Source of the DNA: Candidatus Poribacteria bacterium
GTDB lineage: Bacteria; Poribacteria; WGA-4E; WGA-3G
Length of the DNA: 53,502 nucleotides
Reading direction: 5' to 3'
NCBI GenBank assembly: GCA_026713385.1
Contig: JAPOOP010000666.1
Location: forward strand, 1-53,502
A program made the translations under genes and the position numbers. The notes beneath the pieces are model-generated. The model made no database searches, was not told where the DNA came from, and saw nothing but the letters and a program-made list of their open reading frames with translations. The first letter of the stretch is position 1; each line of letters starts with the position of its first letter. Below are positions 25,029 to 33,012 of this stretch, piece by piece.

Positions 25029-25826
25029 CTACTGTAGTGATTTTTTGATCTTGCTCCAAACGACGCTCATTTTGCCACTCGGATCCACCGCTTGCGCTGT
25101 TGCGAAACGGTTTGAAATGAGCTCGGCGTATTCCGTAGCGATCTGATCATTTGGCGGTATCGCAGTACCACAACACGAGGTATGGAAATTGATGAACCAC
25201 CCCTCCATATCTTCTGTTCGGTACGCGATCGGGTCGGCGTTTGAGCCATCGTCGGCATAACTTTCATACTCAAAATCGTTCCCCTTCAAAACGGCGAGAC
25301 CTGATGCCCGATTTGAAGTCCATTTTTTGAGAGAAGGTATATACTCCTTACCCAGATCCGTCGGGCTAACTGCTGAGACTGTGCCATTTGTAACTGTGGC
25401 TCCAAATACACTTTGCTGTCCAGCACCGGCAGCCGTAACGCGCGCCCCTTTATCCCAATAATAGTAGAAGGCGTAATCACCAATGAATCCACCGATCCCG
25501 CCTTCTCTTAACCATGTATAGACAAGATCTTTTTTGCCTTCGTTCTTAAATATTGTGCCGGGTGTATTCCCCTGCGTGATGATATAGATACCCTTTGGAT
25601 TCGCGTTCATATACTCTACTAAACCGTCAGCGTCCACAATTTCGGCAGTTAGTTTTTTGGCTTCGAGTTCCTCCACCATCATTTCAGCCAACTGCAACGG
25701 TTGCGGTACAGCCAAGCCACCGCCGTTTTCAATCGCTGCATCATAGACGACAGCGACATCCTGTCCAAATGTGTATCCCGTGAAAATTAGCACCAGAGCA
25801 CACGCAAAACAAAATAACTTTTTCAT
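25029..25826 (-). CDS. Secreted protein, paralogue family copy 3
   Basis: 265 residues from ATG 25826. Signal peptide MKKLFCFACALVLIFTGYTFG. The C-terminal MSVVWSKIKKSLQ and the preceding VDP.GK align with DVDPQDKLPALWGDLK and VEPAGKLSTTWADLK of the other copies. It has diverged more, with AFYYYWDKGARVTAAGAGQ. It has its own promoter-like boxes (25893-25921). Function unknown. Confidence 0.75.
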   Translation of the reverse strand: MKKLFCFACALVLIFTGYTFGQDVAVVYDAAIENGGGLAVPQPLQLAEMMVEELEAKKLTAEIVDADGLVEYMNANPKGIYIITQGNTPGTIFKNEGKKDLVYTWLREGGIGGFIGDYAFYYYWDKGARVTAAGAGQQSVFGATVTNGTVSAVSPTDLGKEYIPSLKKWTSNRASGLAVLKGNDFEYESYADDGSNADPIAYRTEDMEGWFINFHTSCCGTAIPPNDQIATEYAELISNRFATAQAVDPSGKMSVVWSKIKKSLQ

Positions 25827-25892
25827 TCTCCTGTCCTCCTCGTCCGCGATTTCAAATCGATTTTAATGTCATCAAACTTTCATATCTGATTT

Positions 25893-25921
25893 AGTATAAC
25901 ACACTTAAGCAGAATTGTTAG
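25893..25921 (-). promoter_or_regulatory. Possible promoter for the 25029-25826 gene
   Basis: TATACT (25898-25893) with 17 bases to CTAACA (25921-25916) on the minus strand. The -35 is a weak match. Confidence 0.35.
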
Positions 25922-26060
25922 AAAATTTAATTAGTTCACGGAATTTCGTTGCTGCCATCTAATGCCACTTACTCAACTTTTTTCAAAAATTTTCCAAGCA
26001 AAAAATTGATTTCCTTACCATGGTGGTATGTTTTAGATCTCATAGGTTTATGTTTTGCGG

Positions 26061-26083
26061 AAAGTCAATAAAATTTTGACTTT
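26061..26083. promoter_or_regulatory. Palindrome over the -35 box of the Dnd effector operon
   Basis: AAAGTCAA (26061-26068) and TTGACTTT (26076-26083) form a perfect 8-base inverted repeat with 7 bases between. The right arm is the -35 hexamer itself, so a bound protein would block the promoter. A DGQHR-type protein is encoded downstream, and DndB proteins are known dnd repressors, but that link is inference. Confidence 0.5.
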
Positions 26084-26104
26084 TTTCGCGATATATGCTA
26101 CGAT
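26076..26104 (+). promoter_or_regulatory. Sigma-70-like promoter for the Dnd effector operon
   Basis: TTGACT (26076-26081), a 17-base spacer, TACGAT (26099-26104), with TG one base before the -10 (extended -10). The start codon is at 26143, about 32 bases after the likely start of transcription. Confidence 0.65.
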
Positions 26105-26142
26105 AATTTGTTAGAGATTAGTCAACCTTAACAGAAATTTCT

Positions 26143-28203
26143 ATGTCACTCAGAGAACTTTCGCTACAATCCGAATACCGCTCCGATAAAGCAGACCTTG
26201 TCAAAGACTTCTATACGCCATGCCTGAGAAATGCCACACAATATTGTCGCGCTGTCGCTTATTTTTCTAGTAATGGTCTTGCCCTGAACGTGAAAGGATT
26301 GTCCACTTTTATCCGACATGGTGGACAGATGAGTTTGGTAACAGGTCCTAAATTAATGTCAGATGACATTGAGGCGATTCAACGCGGCTACAGCGCGAAA
26401 GAGCAAAATTTAGATACTTCCCTTGATTGCGGTTTTGAGGCAGTTTTCCACGATCGATTAATGTTACTTGCTTGGCTAATTGCAAACGGTCATTTAGACA
26501 TTAAAATTGCTTGTCCCTCCGATTTAAACACTCTCCATCCTCATGCAGTTTACCACGAAAAGACCGGAGTTTTTTTAGATGAGAATGACAATGCTGTAGC
26601 ATTTTCGGGATCATCAAACGAAACTGTCGGAGGCTTATTAAACAATTTTGAATCCATCGATGTTCATTGGTCCTGGGATGACACGCAAGAGCGTGTCCAA
26701 CAAAAGGTAAATAATTTTAAGAGGTTATGGGATAACAACACAGATAAGTTGGAGGTAATAGATTTTTTAAACGCCCTTGCAGAAAAACTTTTAGTCCGTC
26801 AGACAGTGTATGAAACGGAACAAGCAGGGACAACAGATAAACCCGAAATAATTGAGCAGATCGTTCCCTATTTGCCAAAAGATATAGTATTAAGAAAGTA
26901 TCAATCTGAGGCGATTGATGCTTGGTTTAAGAATGGATGCCGTGGTTTATGGGAAATGGCAACAGGCACAGGCAAGACCATCACGGCTCTTTCTGCCCTT
27001 GCAAAACTCAGAAATGAACAGGAGCACCTGTTCATACTTGTTGCGTGTCCATATCAGCACCTCGTTGATCAGTGGTACGAGGAAGCAGTCAGGTTCGGAT
27101 TTGAACCGATCCTTGCATACAAAAGTTCTGCCAGCTGGGTGAACCCGCTTAATACCGCCTTAGTGCGGTATAATTATGGAGTTCGCGATATTGTCTGCAC
27201 GATTACAACACAAACTACTTTCATTTCCGAGACTATGCAGAGGCTACTGTCCAAGTTGAAGCGCTGTGCTGTTTTAGTAGCAGATGAGGTCCACCATCTT
27301 GGGGCAGAACGGAGTCGCAAAAAATTAACTGACATTTTTAACTATCGTCTTGGTTTGTCAGCAACACCCAATCGATGGTTTGATGAATCAGGTACGACTG
27401 CGCTCAGAACCTATTTTGGAGATACAGTTTACGAATTTTCGCTCGCCAAAGCAATTAAAATGGGGTATCTCTGCCCTTACTATTATCATCCACATCTCAT
27501 CGAATTGACTGATGAAGAATTTGAGGAGTACGAACGTCTCACAGAACGGATCTCAAAACTTTATCATCAGGTAGAATCCAGTGAGATAAGTGAGGCACTT
27601 GAACGATTGCTGATAAAACGGGCGACTCTACTTAACCGAGCAGAAAACAAACTGACAAAGTTAGCAGAATTATTGACAGACAAAACTGACTCACTGCATC
27701 ATACATTGTTTTACTGTGCTCCTGGACGAATTGCTCCAGTCCTTGAATTATTAACCAATCTTGGGTTACGAGTTGCAAAATTCACGGCGCAGGAATCAAC
27801 TGCTAAAAGGCAAGAACTGTTAAAGATGTTCACATCTGGACATCTTCAAGCTCTTGTAGCAATGAAGTGTCTGGACGAAGGCGTTGACGTACCAAGCACT
27901 CGAACAGCTTACATCCTTGCGAGCAGTAGTAACCCAAAAGAATTTATTCAACGGCGTGGGCGAATTCTCCGGCAGTCTCCGGGTAAAGAACACGCAGAGA
28001 TCCACGATCTAATCGCTGTACCACCTATAGATTACCGGCAACACCCAACGGCAACATTTCACACAGAGCGGAAAATCGTTGGGCGGGAATTAGAAAGATT
28101 TAACGAATTTGCTGGAATGGCATTAAACAAATTTGAGGCATGTGATAAAATATGGGAACTTGCTAAGAAGTACAATCTGTTAGGGGCATTGGGAGTATCT
28201 TGA
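26143..28203 (+). CDS. PLD-like/SF2 helicase, Dnd-system restriction-enzyme-type
   Basis: 686 residues from ATG 26143. Residues about 30-200 are a phospholipase-D-like domain, ending in HEKTGVFLDENDNAVAFSGS (about 138-158). The SF2 helicase part follows: Walker A ATGTGKT (about 272-278), DEVHHLG (about 379), SATPNRW (about 406), and the arginine-finger QRRGRILR (about 602). This PLD-helicase build is typical of the family annotated as the DNA phosphorothioation system restriction enzyme (TIGR04095-like, from memory). First gene of a plus-strand operon. It likely recognises unmodified or foreign DNA; if the PLD site is active it would also cut it. Confidence 0.85.
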   Translation: MSLRELSLQSEYRSDKADLVKDFYTPCLRNATQYCRAVAYFSSNGLALNVKGLSTFIRHGGQMSLVTGPKLMSDDIEAIQRGYSAKEQNLDTSLDCGFEAVFHDRLMLLAWLIANGHLDIKIACPSDLNTLHPHAVYHEKTGVFLDENDNAVAFSGSSNETVGGLLNNFESIDVHWSWDDTQERVQQKVNNFKRLWDNNTDKLEVIDFLNALAEKLLVRQTVYETEQAGTTDKPEIIEQIVPYLPKDIVLRKYQSEAIDAWFKNGCRGLWEMATGTGKTITALSALAKLRNEQEHLFILVACPYQHLVDQWYEEAVRFGFEPILAYKSSASWVNPLNTALVRYNYGVRDIVCTITTQTTFISETMQRLLSKLKRCAVLVADEVHHLGAERSRKKLTDIFNYRLGLSATPNRWFDESGTTALRTYFGDTVYEFSLAKAIKMGYLCPYYYHPHLIELTDEEFEEYERLTERISKLYHQVESSEISEALERLLIKRATLLNRAENKLTKLAELLTDKTDSLHHTLFYCAPGRIAPVLELLTNLGLRVAKFTAQESTAKRQELLKMFTSGHLQALVAMKCLDEGVDVPSTRTAYILASSSNPKEFIQRRGRILRQSPGKEHAEIHDLIAVPPIDYRQHPTATFHTERKIVGRELERFNEFAGMALNKFEACDKIWELAKKYNLLGALGVS

Positions 28204-28376
28204 TGGAAAACATGGAAAACAAAATAGAAAAATTTAGGGAAACCTTACCGTCCGCTGTAAACAAAGTTATTGATAGAGTCCTTAAGGTTGAACTTGAAAA
28301 ATTGGATATGAAGCGACCCCAAGGCATCAAACGCGAAATCCGCCGAATTATTCAAGAAGAGGTCAGAGATCAGTGA
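28203..28376 (+). CDS. 57-residue charged protein in the Dnd effector operon
   Basis: ATG 28203 shares one base with the helicase stop (TGATG), and its own stop TGA (28374-28376) overlaps the GTG start of the next gene. The product is MENMENKIEKFRETLPSAVN then a helical, highly charged tail ending RRIIQEEVRDQ. Such tight coupling on both sides suggests a real gene. A helix-turn-helix or small adaptor is possible; no family recognised. Confidence 0.75.
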   Translation: MENMENKIEKFRETLPSAVNKVIDRVLKVELEKLDMKRPQGIKREIRRIIQEEVRDQ

Positions 28377-30337
28377 AGATAACCAGTATAACATTGAAAA
28401 ATTTTAGACCATATTATGGAAAACATACTATAAATTTCGCCACCGACGACGAACATCATGTAACTGTAATTCAAGGTGTCAACGGTGCCGGAAAAACTTC
28501 CCTGTTTACAGCCCTCAATTGGTGTTTATATGGCGATGATTTTGTTAAGAGAAACATCGGTGATATTGGTGAATTAGTAAATAGACGCGCTTTAGCGGAT
28601 GGTGGAATGCTCGAAACCTCAGTAGAACTTCGCTTTACTTATGAGGGAATTTTCTCCGATCGGGAAGTTGAATTCTGTGCCAAGCGGGAAATACAAAGAG
28701 ACTTGCGATTGGACGGAATAGCACGTACTACGACGCAGTTTTTCCTAGAAATCACCAATTGGAGGGAATTTCACGATGCCGAGGCATTAAACTGGATTCA
28801 GGCAATAATCCCTGAAAATGTGAGTGTACATTTCTTTTTTGATGGAGAAAAAATTGACAATTTTACGAGGCCAAACCGAAAAACGGAAGTTGAAAGTGCT
28901 GTTCGCAATGTTTTAAAAGTTGATGAAATTGAGCGAGGGATGCGGCATTTAGAAGATGTCGCCAGTGAATACCAACGACAAGTAACCAGACATGCCTCGG
29001 GCAAGTTAAAACCATTGCTTGAAGTAAGAAAAACAAAAAAATCTCTCCGCAGCAAATTATCTAAAGATATAGAACTACTACAAGAAGAAGTCAAACTTGC
29101 TAAAAAACAAAAACGGGATATTGACACCCGATTGGAAGATATTAAGGGTTTACGTAAGTTGATTGATGAACGAAAAGCAGTCGAATCCGAATTAAAGCAG
29201 TTTAAAAACAAAAAAGTGGAGTACCAAGAGCAAACTCGTAGTTTGGCTAATCAGGGCTTTATCCCTTTAGGTAAACCAGTGCTTGATAAAGGATTGGAAA
29301 TTCTTCAAGAGATCCCAACTGGACTTCCAGATATACTTTTGAATGAATTGCTTGATAAGAGGCAATGTCTTTGTGGTAGGCCCATTCACGACGAGAGTCC
29401 AGAAATTGAAACTATTCTGAATCTGCTCAATCAATCCATTTCGACTAATTTGGGTCACACTGCCCAAGAAACCCATGGCGACTTGAAACATTTAGTGCGA
29501 ACTCATGTTGAACAAATTCCGAGTAATTTAAAATCTGTTCTGAGTGATGAGGAAGAATTGGAACAGAACATTAGAATGAAAAAAGGACGTTTGGATGAGA
29601 TTGAACGGTCGTTAGAAAATTTTGATCATGATGAAGCCAATAACTTAGAAAAACGACGTAAAGAGTATGAACAGAGCATCCTGAAATTAGAAGGTGAGAT
29701 AAACCAGATTAAGGGGCGAATTCAAGAAATTAACATAGAAATAACCAAGCTAAATCAAAAAATTTCTACTGAAAAGGATTCAAATGTTAAAGCAGAAGAA
29801 TTAAAACGTTATTGGAAACTTGCCGACGATTCTTCAATAGCAATGGGTAAAATATATGAATTATTTGCAGAAAACATGAGAGGGCACGTGCAATCAGAAA
29901 CCGAGAAAATCTTCAAAGATTTAGTGTGGAATGGTGACCATTTTCGAGAAGTGTTGCTCAATAAAGATTATGAACTTCAGGTCATTGACGAGTCTGGAGA
30001 AAATGTACTCCCAGAACTTTCCGCTGGACAGCGTCAAGTTCTCAGCCTTTCTTTTATTGCTGCAATGGCGAAGATAGCAGTTCACGACACAATCCCTCAG
30101 CTTACGGAAGAACCTTTTCCAATTGTAATGGATACAGCATTCGGTCGACTTTCCAGAAAACACAGAGAAAATATAACGAGAATAATACCCAACATTGCTA
30201 ACCAGTTAGTGCTATTTGTAACTGACGAGGAATTACAAGGAGAGGCGAAAGCAAATCTTGCATCCCGAATTGGTGCGGAGTACGAATTAGAATTTGATCG
30301 GGAAGCGAAAACTTCAAAGATTAAAGAAATTTGTTAG
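28373..30337 (+). CDS. Second DndD-like SMC/Rad50-type ATPase
   Basis: 654 residues from GTG 28373. Walker A GVNGAGKTS is at about residues 37-45, after ITLKNFRPYYG, typical of SMC/RecN/DndD heads. FFFDGEKI (about 160-167) is a DndD-like block. A long coiled coil follows, with a hinge-like Cys pair in CLCGRPI (about 330). The signature LSAGQRQVLSL (about 548) and Walker B PFPIVMDTAFGRLS are at the C-terminus. It is distinct from the DndD at 33013-35022 and belongs to the opposite operon. It may be an ATP-driven DNA translocator or sensor for the effector arm. Confidence 0.85.
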   Translation: MKITSITLKNFRPYYGKHTINFATDDEHHVTVIQGVNGAGKTSLFTALNWCLYGDDFVKRNIGDIGELVNRRALADGGMLETSVELRFTYEGIFSDREVEFCAKREIQRDLRLDGIARTTTQFFLEITNWREFHDAEALNWIQAIIPENVSVHFFFDGEKIDNFTRPNRKTEVESAVRNVLKVDEIERGMRHLEDVASEYQRQVTRHASGKLKPLLEVRKTKKSLRSKLSKDIELLQEEVKLAKKQKRDIDTRLEDIKGLRKLIDERKAVESELKQFKNKKVEYQEQTRSLANQGFIPLGKPVLDKGLEILQEIPTGLPDILLNELLDKRQCLCGRPIHDESPEIETILNLLNQSISTNLGHTAQETHGDLKHLVRTHVEQIPSNLKSVLSDEEELEQNIRMKKGRLDEIERSLENFDHDEANNLEKRRKEYEQSILKLEGEINQIKGRIQEINIEITKLNQKISTEKDSNVKAEELKRYWKLADDSSIAMGKIYELFAENMRGHVQSETEKIFKDLVWNGDHFREVLLNKDYELQVIDESGENVLPELSAGQRQVLSLSFIAAMAKIAVHDTIPQLTEEPFPIVMDTAFGRLSRKHRENITRIIPNIANQLVLFVTDEELQGEAKANLASRIGAEYELEFDREAKTSKIKEIC

Positions 30338-30348
30338 GAGAAAATATA

Positions 30349-30822
30349 ATGCTCTCAAACACTAACGGAGATAGAAACCAGCAAGCCAGAAGACCCCGGG
30401 ATCGTATCCGTATTGATAAGATTCATCATCCAACCTATATCGCATTAACGAAACCGAGAGAGAACGAAAACCACCAGGATTTATCACCTTTCGAGTCTAT
30501 GAAAAATATTTTCATGTTAGCCACCTTTATAGGTTACAACGAGAAAAAACGGGTTCCGCTTGGAAAAGATAAAGAGCTGATTTTCGCATGGGCTCGCTTT
30601 TCACCTGAGGAAGATGTCCCATTACTTCGAGCTTTAGCACTCGCAGAAACAGAACATGTTGAAGTGTTAACAGATCAAGATCGAATTCTAACGATTGCTG
30701 AAGAATATGCCAACGGTGGAATTACAGAAATTCGGAAACAGGTTGAAGACATGCCGGGTGACAGAATTACCAACTTAGTGGATTTACTTTTCAATTGGTA
30801 TCCGTACAAGACACTGGTATAG
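30349..30822 (+). CDS. Dnd-associated small protein (dnd_assoc_4-like)
   Basis: 157 residues from ATG 30349, preceded by TAGGAG at 8 bases; TTG 30331 in the same frame is less likely. The middle reads AEEYANGGITEIRKQV, which matches what I recall of the family TIGR04062 (DNA phosphorothioation-associated protein 4), and its length is close (about 140). It regularly accompanies dnd clusters; no activity is known to me. Third from the end of the effector operon, 46 bases before the DGQHR gene. Confidence 0.65.
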   Translation: MLSNTNGDRNQQARRPRDRIRIDKIHHPTYIALTKPRENENHQDLSPFESMKNIFMLATFIGYNEKKRVPLGKDKELIFAWARFSPEEDVPLLRALALAETEHVEVLTDQDRILTIAEEYANGGITEIRKQVEDMPGDRITNLVDLLFNWYPYKTLV

Positions 30823-30867
30823 ATGATTAATGGAAGAAATCAATTTATTTGAGGAATTAATTTTTTT

Positions 30868-32601
30868 ATGGCACACGACACAAAGGGCCCTCGATTTGAA
30901 AGAGAAGTACTAAAGACTTTAAAGGGTATGGACATAGAGTGCTACGGTTCTCATGGTCAGATTCCACTTCGCAACCTTTACCCTGAAAGTTCACCCGGCG
31001 AAAATTTGGAAATTGACATCGTCTGTTTAATCAAGGGCGTTTGTGTTTTAATTGAAGCCAAAACCAAAAAAGGCAAACCCAGCAATAAAATAAAAAGGTT
31101 CATTCGGCATTGTGAATTAATTAGAAAGTGCCAAGTGGATAAATACACGCTGTTTTCACACTTCAAAGGAATTCCGGAAGAAAAACTTTCAAGTTTTACC
31201 GGTGTGTCAACTTGGCGATATCTATATATAGGCACAAACAACGAACTGAACACACAAAATATTTCTCCTAAGAACTATCCGGAAACAGATCTTTTGCGAA
31301 TTTTCGATGAAACAAACTGGGAATACTTTAAAGTTCTTGAACGTGCCATAAAATCTACATCTCAATATGAATTTTTTGCTGCCCTAGAAATTACTCCGAA
31401 CGATTTAAGCGACCCAGTTTTGGGAAATTTTCTCCCCTCTAGGCCCTGCTTGGAACTTCCTAACACCACTCTTGGCTCTGGGCAAATCCGAGCCAGTCTC
31501 GTCGTTGCATTTTTTACACCTGATGAATTGCTACGTATTGCACGGGTATCACGCTATGAAGGACAACCACTGACCGTATCCGCAACATTTTCTACGTCAA
31601 CAGGGAGCTCTACTAATAAAAAAAGTAGTGGTTATCAAAGGGTTCTAAGCCATGAAAAACTAAAAAAGATTGCTGATTTTGTCAGTGATAATTCCGACAT
31701 TACCTTTCCAACAAACTTGACATTAGTCTTGTCTAAGGAATGCAAGATTCATGAAAATGAATTGCACATTCCTGCTAAATATGCTGCGATTGACATGATT
31801 GACGGGCAGCACCGTTTGTTCTCATATACTTTATCTGATGAACAGACTCGTAGAAACGCAAAACTGATTGTAACTGCAATTAAATTTCATACAAAGAAAT
31901 CGGAAATAATAAACCGATATGCCGCTCAAACTTTCATCACCATTAATAGAGAACAAACTAAGGTTAAACGAGAATTAATTCTTTTAATTTCCTATGATGT
32001 TCTCAATGAAAAAACACCAGAAGCTATTGCAGCAAAAATCCTAAAAAAGTGTGATGATAAACCTAATGGGGTTCTTGAAAGAATATTTGCTATAAGGGCC
32101 TTTATCAAGAAAAATCAATTTGATCAACGACCGATTCCTATTATTTCCGTTGTTGGAGAATTGGCACGAATTTCTAAACTTGAAAATTTGAAAGCAATAA
32201 AATCTATTTTAGGAGATCAGACAGAAAATACTGAGGATTCAGAGACACTCATCCAAGCAACTACAACATTGTTAGAGCACTATTTTTCTTTAGTAAAGGA
32301 TGTTTTTGAAGGGGATTGGGGAAAGCCCAATTCTTTGCTAATGTGCGCAAAATATTTTGGAGCTTTCATAAGGTTATTAGAAACACTTACCGCTACTGAG
32401 GATCAATTGACTTTGAAAAAAATAAAAACTGAACTTGAAAATATAAAACGGAATATCCTTAACAAATACAATAAGGGACGATCAAGCAATCCAAACCTTG
32501 TATTTGATCCGGACGCTTATTGTGCTCCACGAGAAAACTTACCTAGCAAAAGAGGCGGAAGTATTAAAGATATCCACGATTTATTGAATGAAAACCGATA
32601 G
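30868..32601 (+). CDS. DGQHR (DndB-type) protein with N-terminal PD-(D/E)XK-like domain
   Basis: 577 residues from ATG 30868 (GAGGAAT upstream, 12-base spacing). Residues about 10-110 carry a nuclease-like pattern: LEIDIVCLIKGVCVLIEAKT gives Asp, then E-x-K (about Asp50, Glu62, Lys64). From about residue 205 the protein is a DGQHR/ParB-type domain; the name motif DGQHR is at about 312-316 (AAIDMIDGQHRLF). DndB itself is about 360 residues and has no nuclease part, so this is a fusion. The combination suggests a protein that recognises a modification state and cuts or nicks. Last gene of the effector operon; 42 bases separate its stop from that of dndE, which converges. Confidence 0.8.
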   Translation: MAHDTKGPRFEREVLKTLKGMDIECYGSHGQIPLRNLYPESSPGENLEIDIVCLIKGVCVLIEAKTKKGKPSNKIKRFIRHCELIRKCQVDKYTLFSHFKGIPEEKLSSFTGVSTWRYLYIGTNNELNTQNISPKNYPETDLLRIFDETNWEYFKVLERAIKSTSQYEFFAALEITPNDLSDPVLGNFLPSRPCLELPNTTLGSGQIRASLVVAFFTPDELLRIARVSRYEGQPLTVSATFSTSTGSSTNKKSSGYQRVLSHEKLKKIADFVSDNSDITFPTNLTLVLSKECKIHENELHIPAKYAAIDMIDGQHRLFSYTLSDEQTRRNAKLIVTAIKFHTKKSEIINRYAAQTFITINREQTKVKRELILLISYDVLNEKTPEAIAAKILKKCDDKPNGVLERIFAIRAFIKKNQFDQRPIPIISVVGELARISKLENLKAIKSILGDQTENTEDSETLIQATTTLLEHYFSLVKDVFEGDWGKPNSLLMCAKYFGAFIRLLETLTATEDQLTLKKIKTELENIKRNILNKYNKGRSSNPNLVFDPDAYCAPRENLPSKRGGSIKDIHDLLNENR

Positions 32602-32643
32602 TGTAATTCTCAATCATGAACCAAATCGGACATGTTTCTAATT

Positions 32644-33006
32644 TCAAGACAAAAGATTCCCCAAATCCTCTAACCTTTTTACCCGACCGTAAAGCAGACG
32701 TACCCCTCGATTCAGATGCGCCCTGAAGTATTTGACAAGCGTATCGTTATCTGTTTCTATTTCGTTGGCAACGCACCACTCTTCCAACAATGCCACAATC
32801 AGTAGATCCCATTCCCCCATCAGTGTATCGCGATGAAGCTCTGATCCGTCACTTGCATCTATGTCAACTTCTGGTAGGTTAGGTTCTGCAAGCGATAGCA
32901 TCAACCCGATTCTACAAAGAATATTGGGGAGTAACCCTGTACGCGACTGTAAGATACCCAGTTTATTACGGGAATCCTTAGAGGTGTGAATACGATTTAG
33001 GCGCAT
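32644..33006 (-). CDS. dndE: DNA phosphorothioation protein DndE
   Basis: 120 residues from ATG 33006, starting 6 bases after the dndD stop. RIHTSKDSRNKLGILQSRTG and the C-terminal HLNRGVRLLYGR match the small DndE family, which binds nicked DNA and is needed for sulfur modification. Positive-charged C-terminus. Last gene of the dndC-dndD-dndE operon, converging on the effector operon. Confidence 0.88.
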   Translation of the reverse strand: MRLNRIHTSKDSRNKLGILQSRTGLLPNILCRIGLMLSLAEPNLPEVDIDASDGSELHRDTLMGEWDLLIVALLEEWCVANEIETDNDTLVKYFRAHLNRGVRLLYGRVKRLEDLGNLLS

Positions 33007-33012
33007 GGAACA

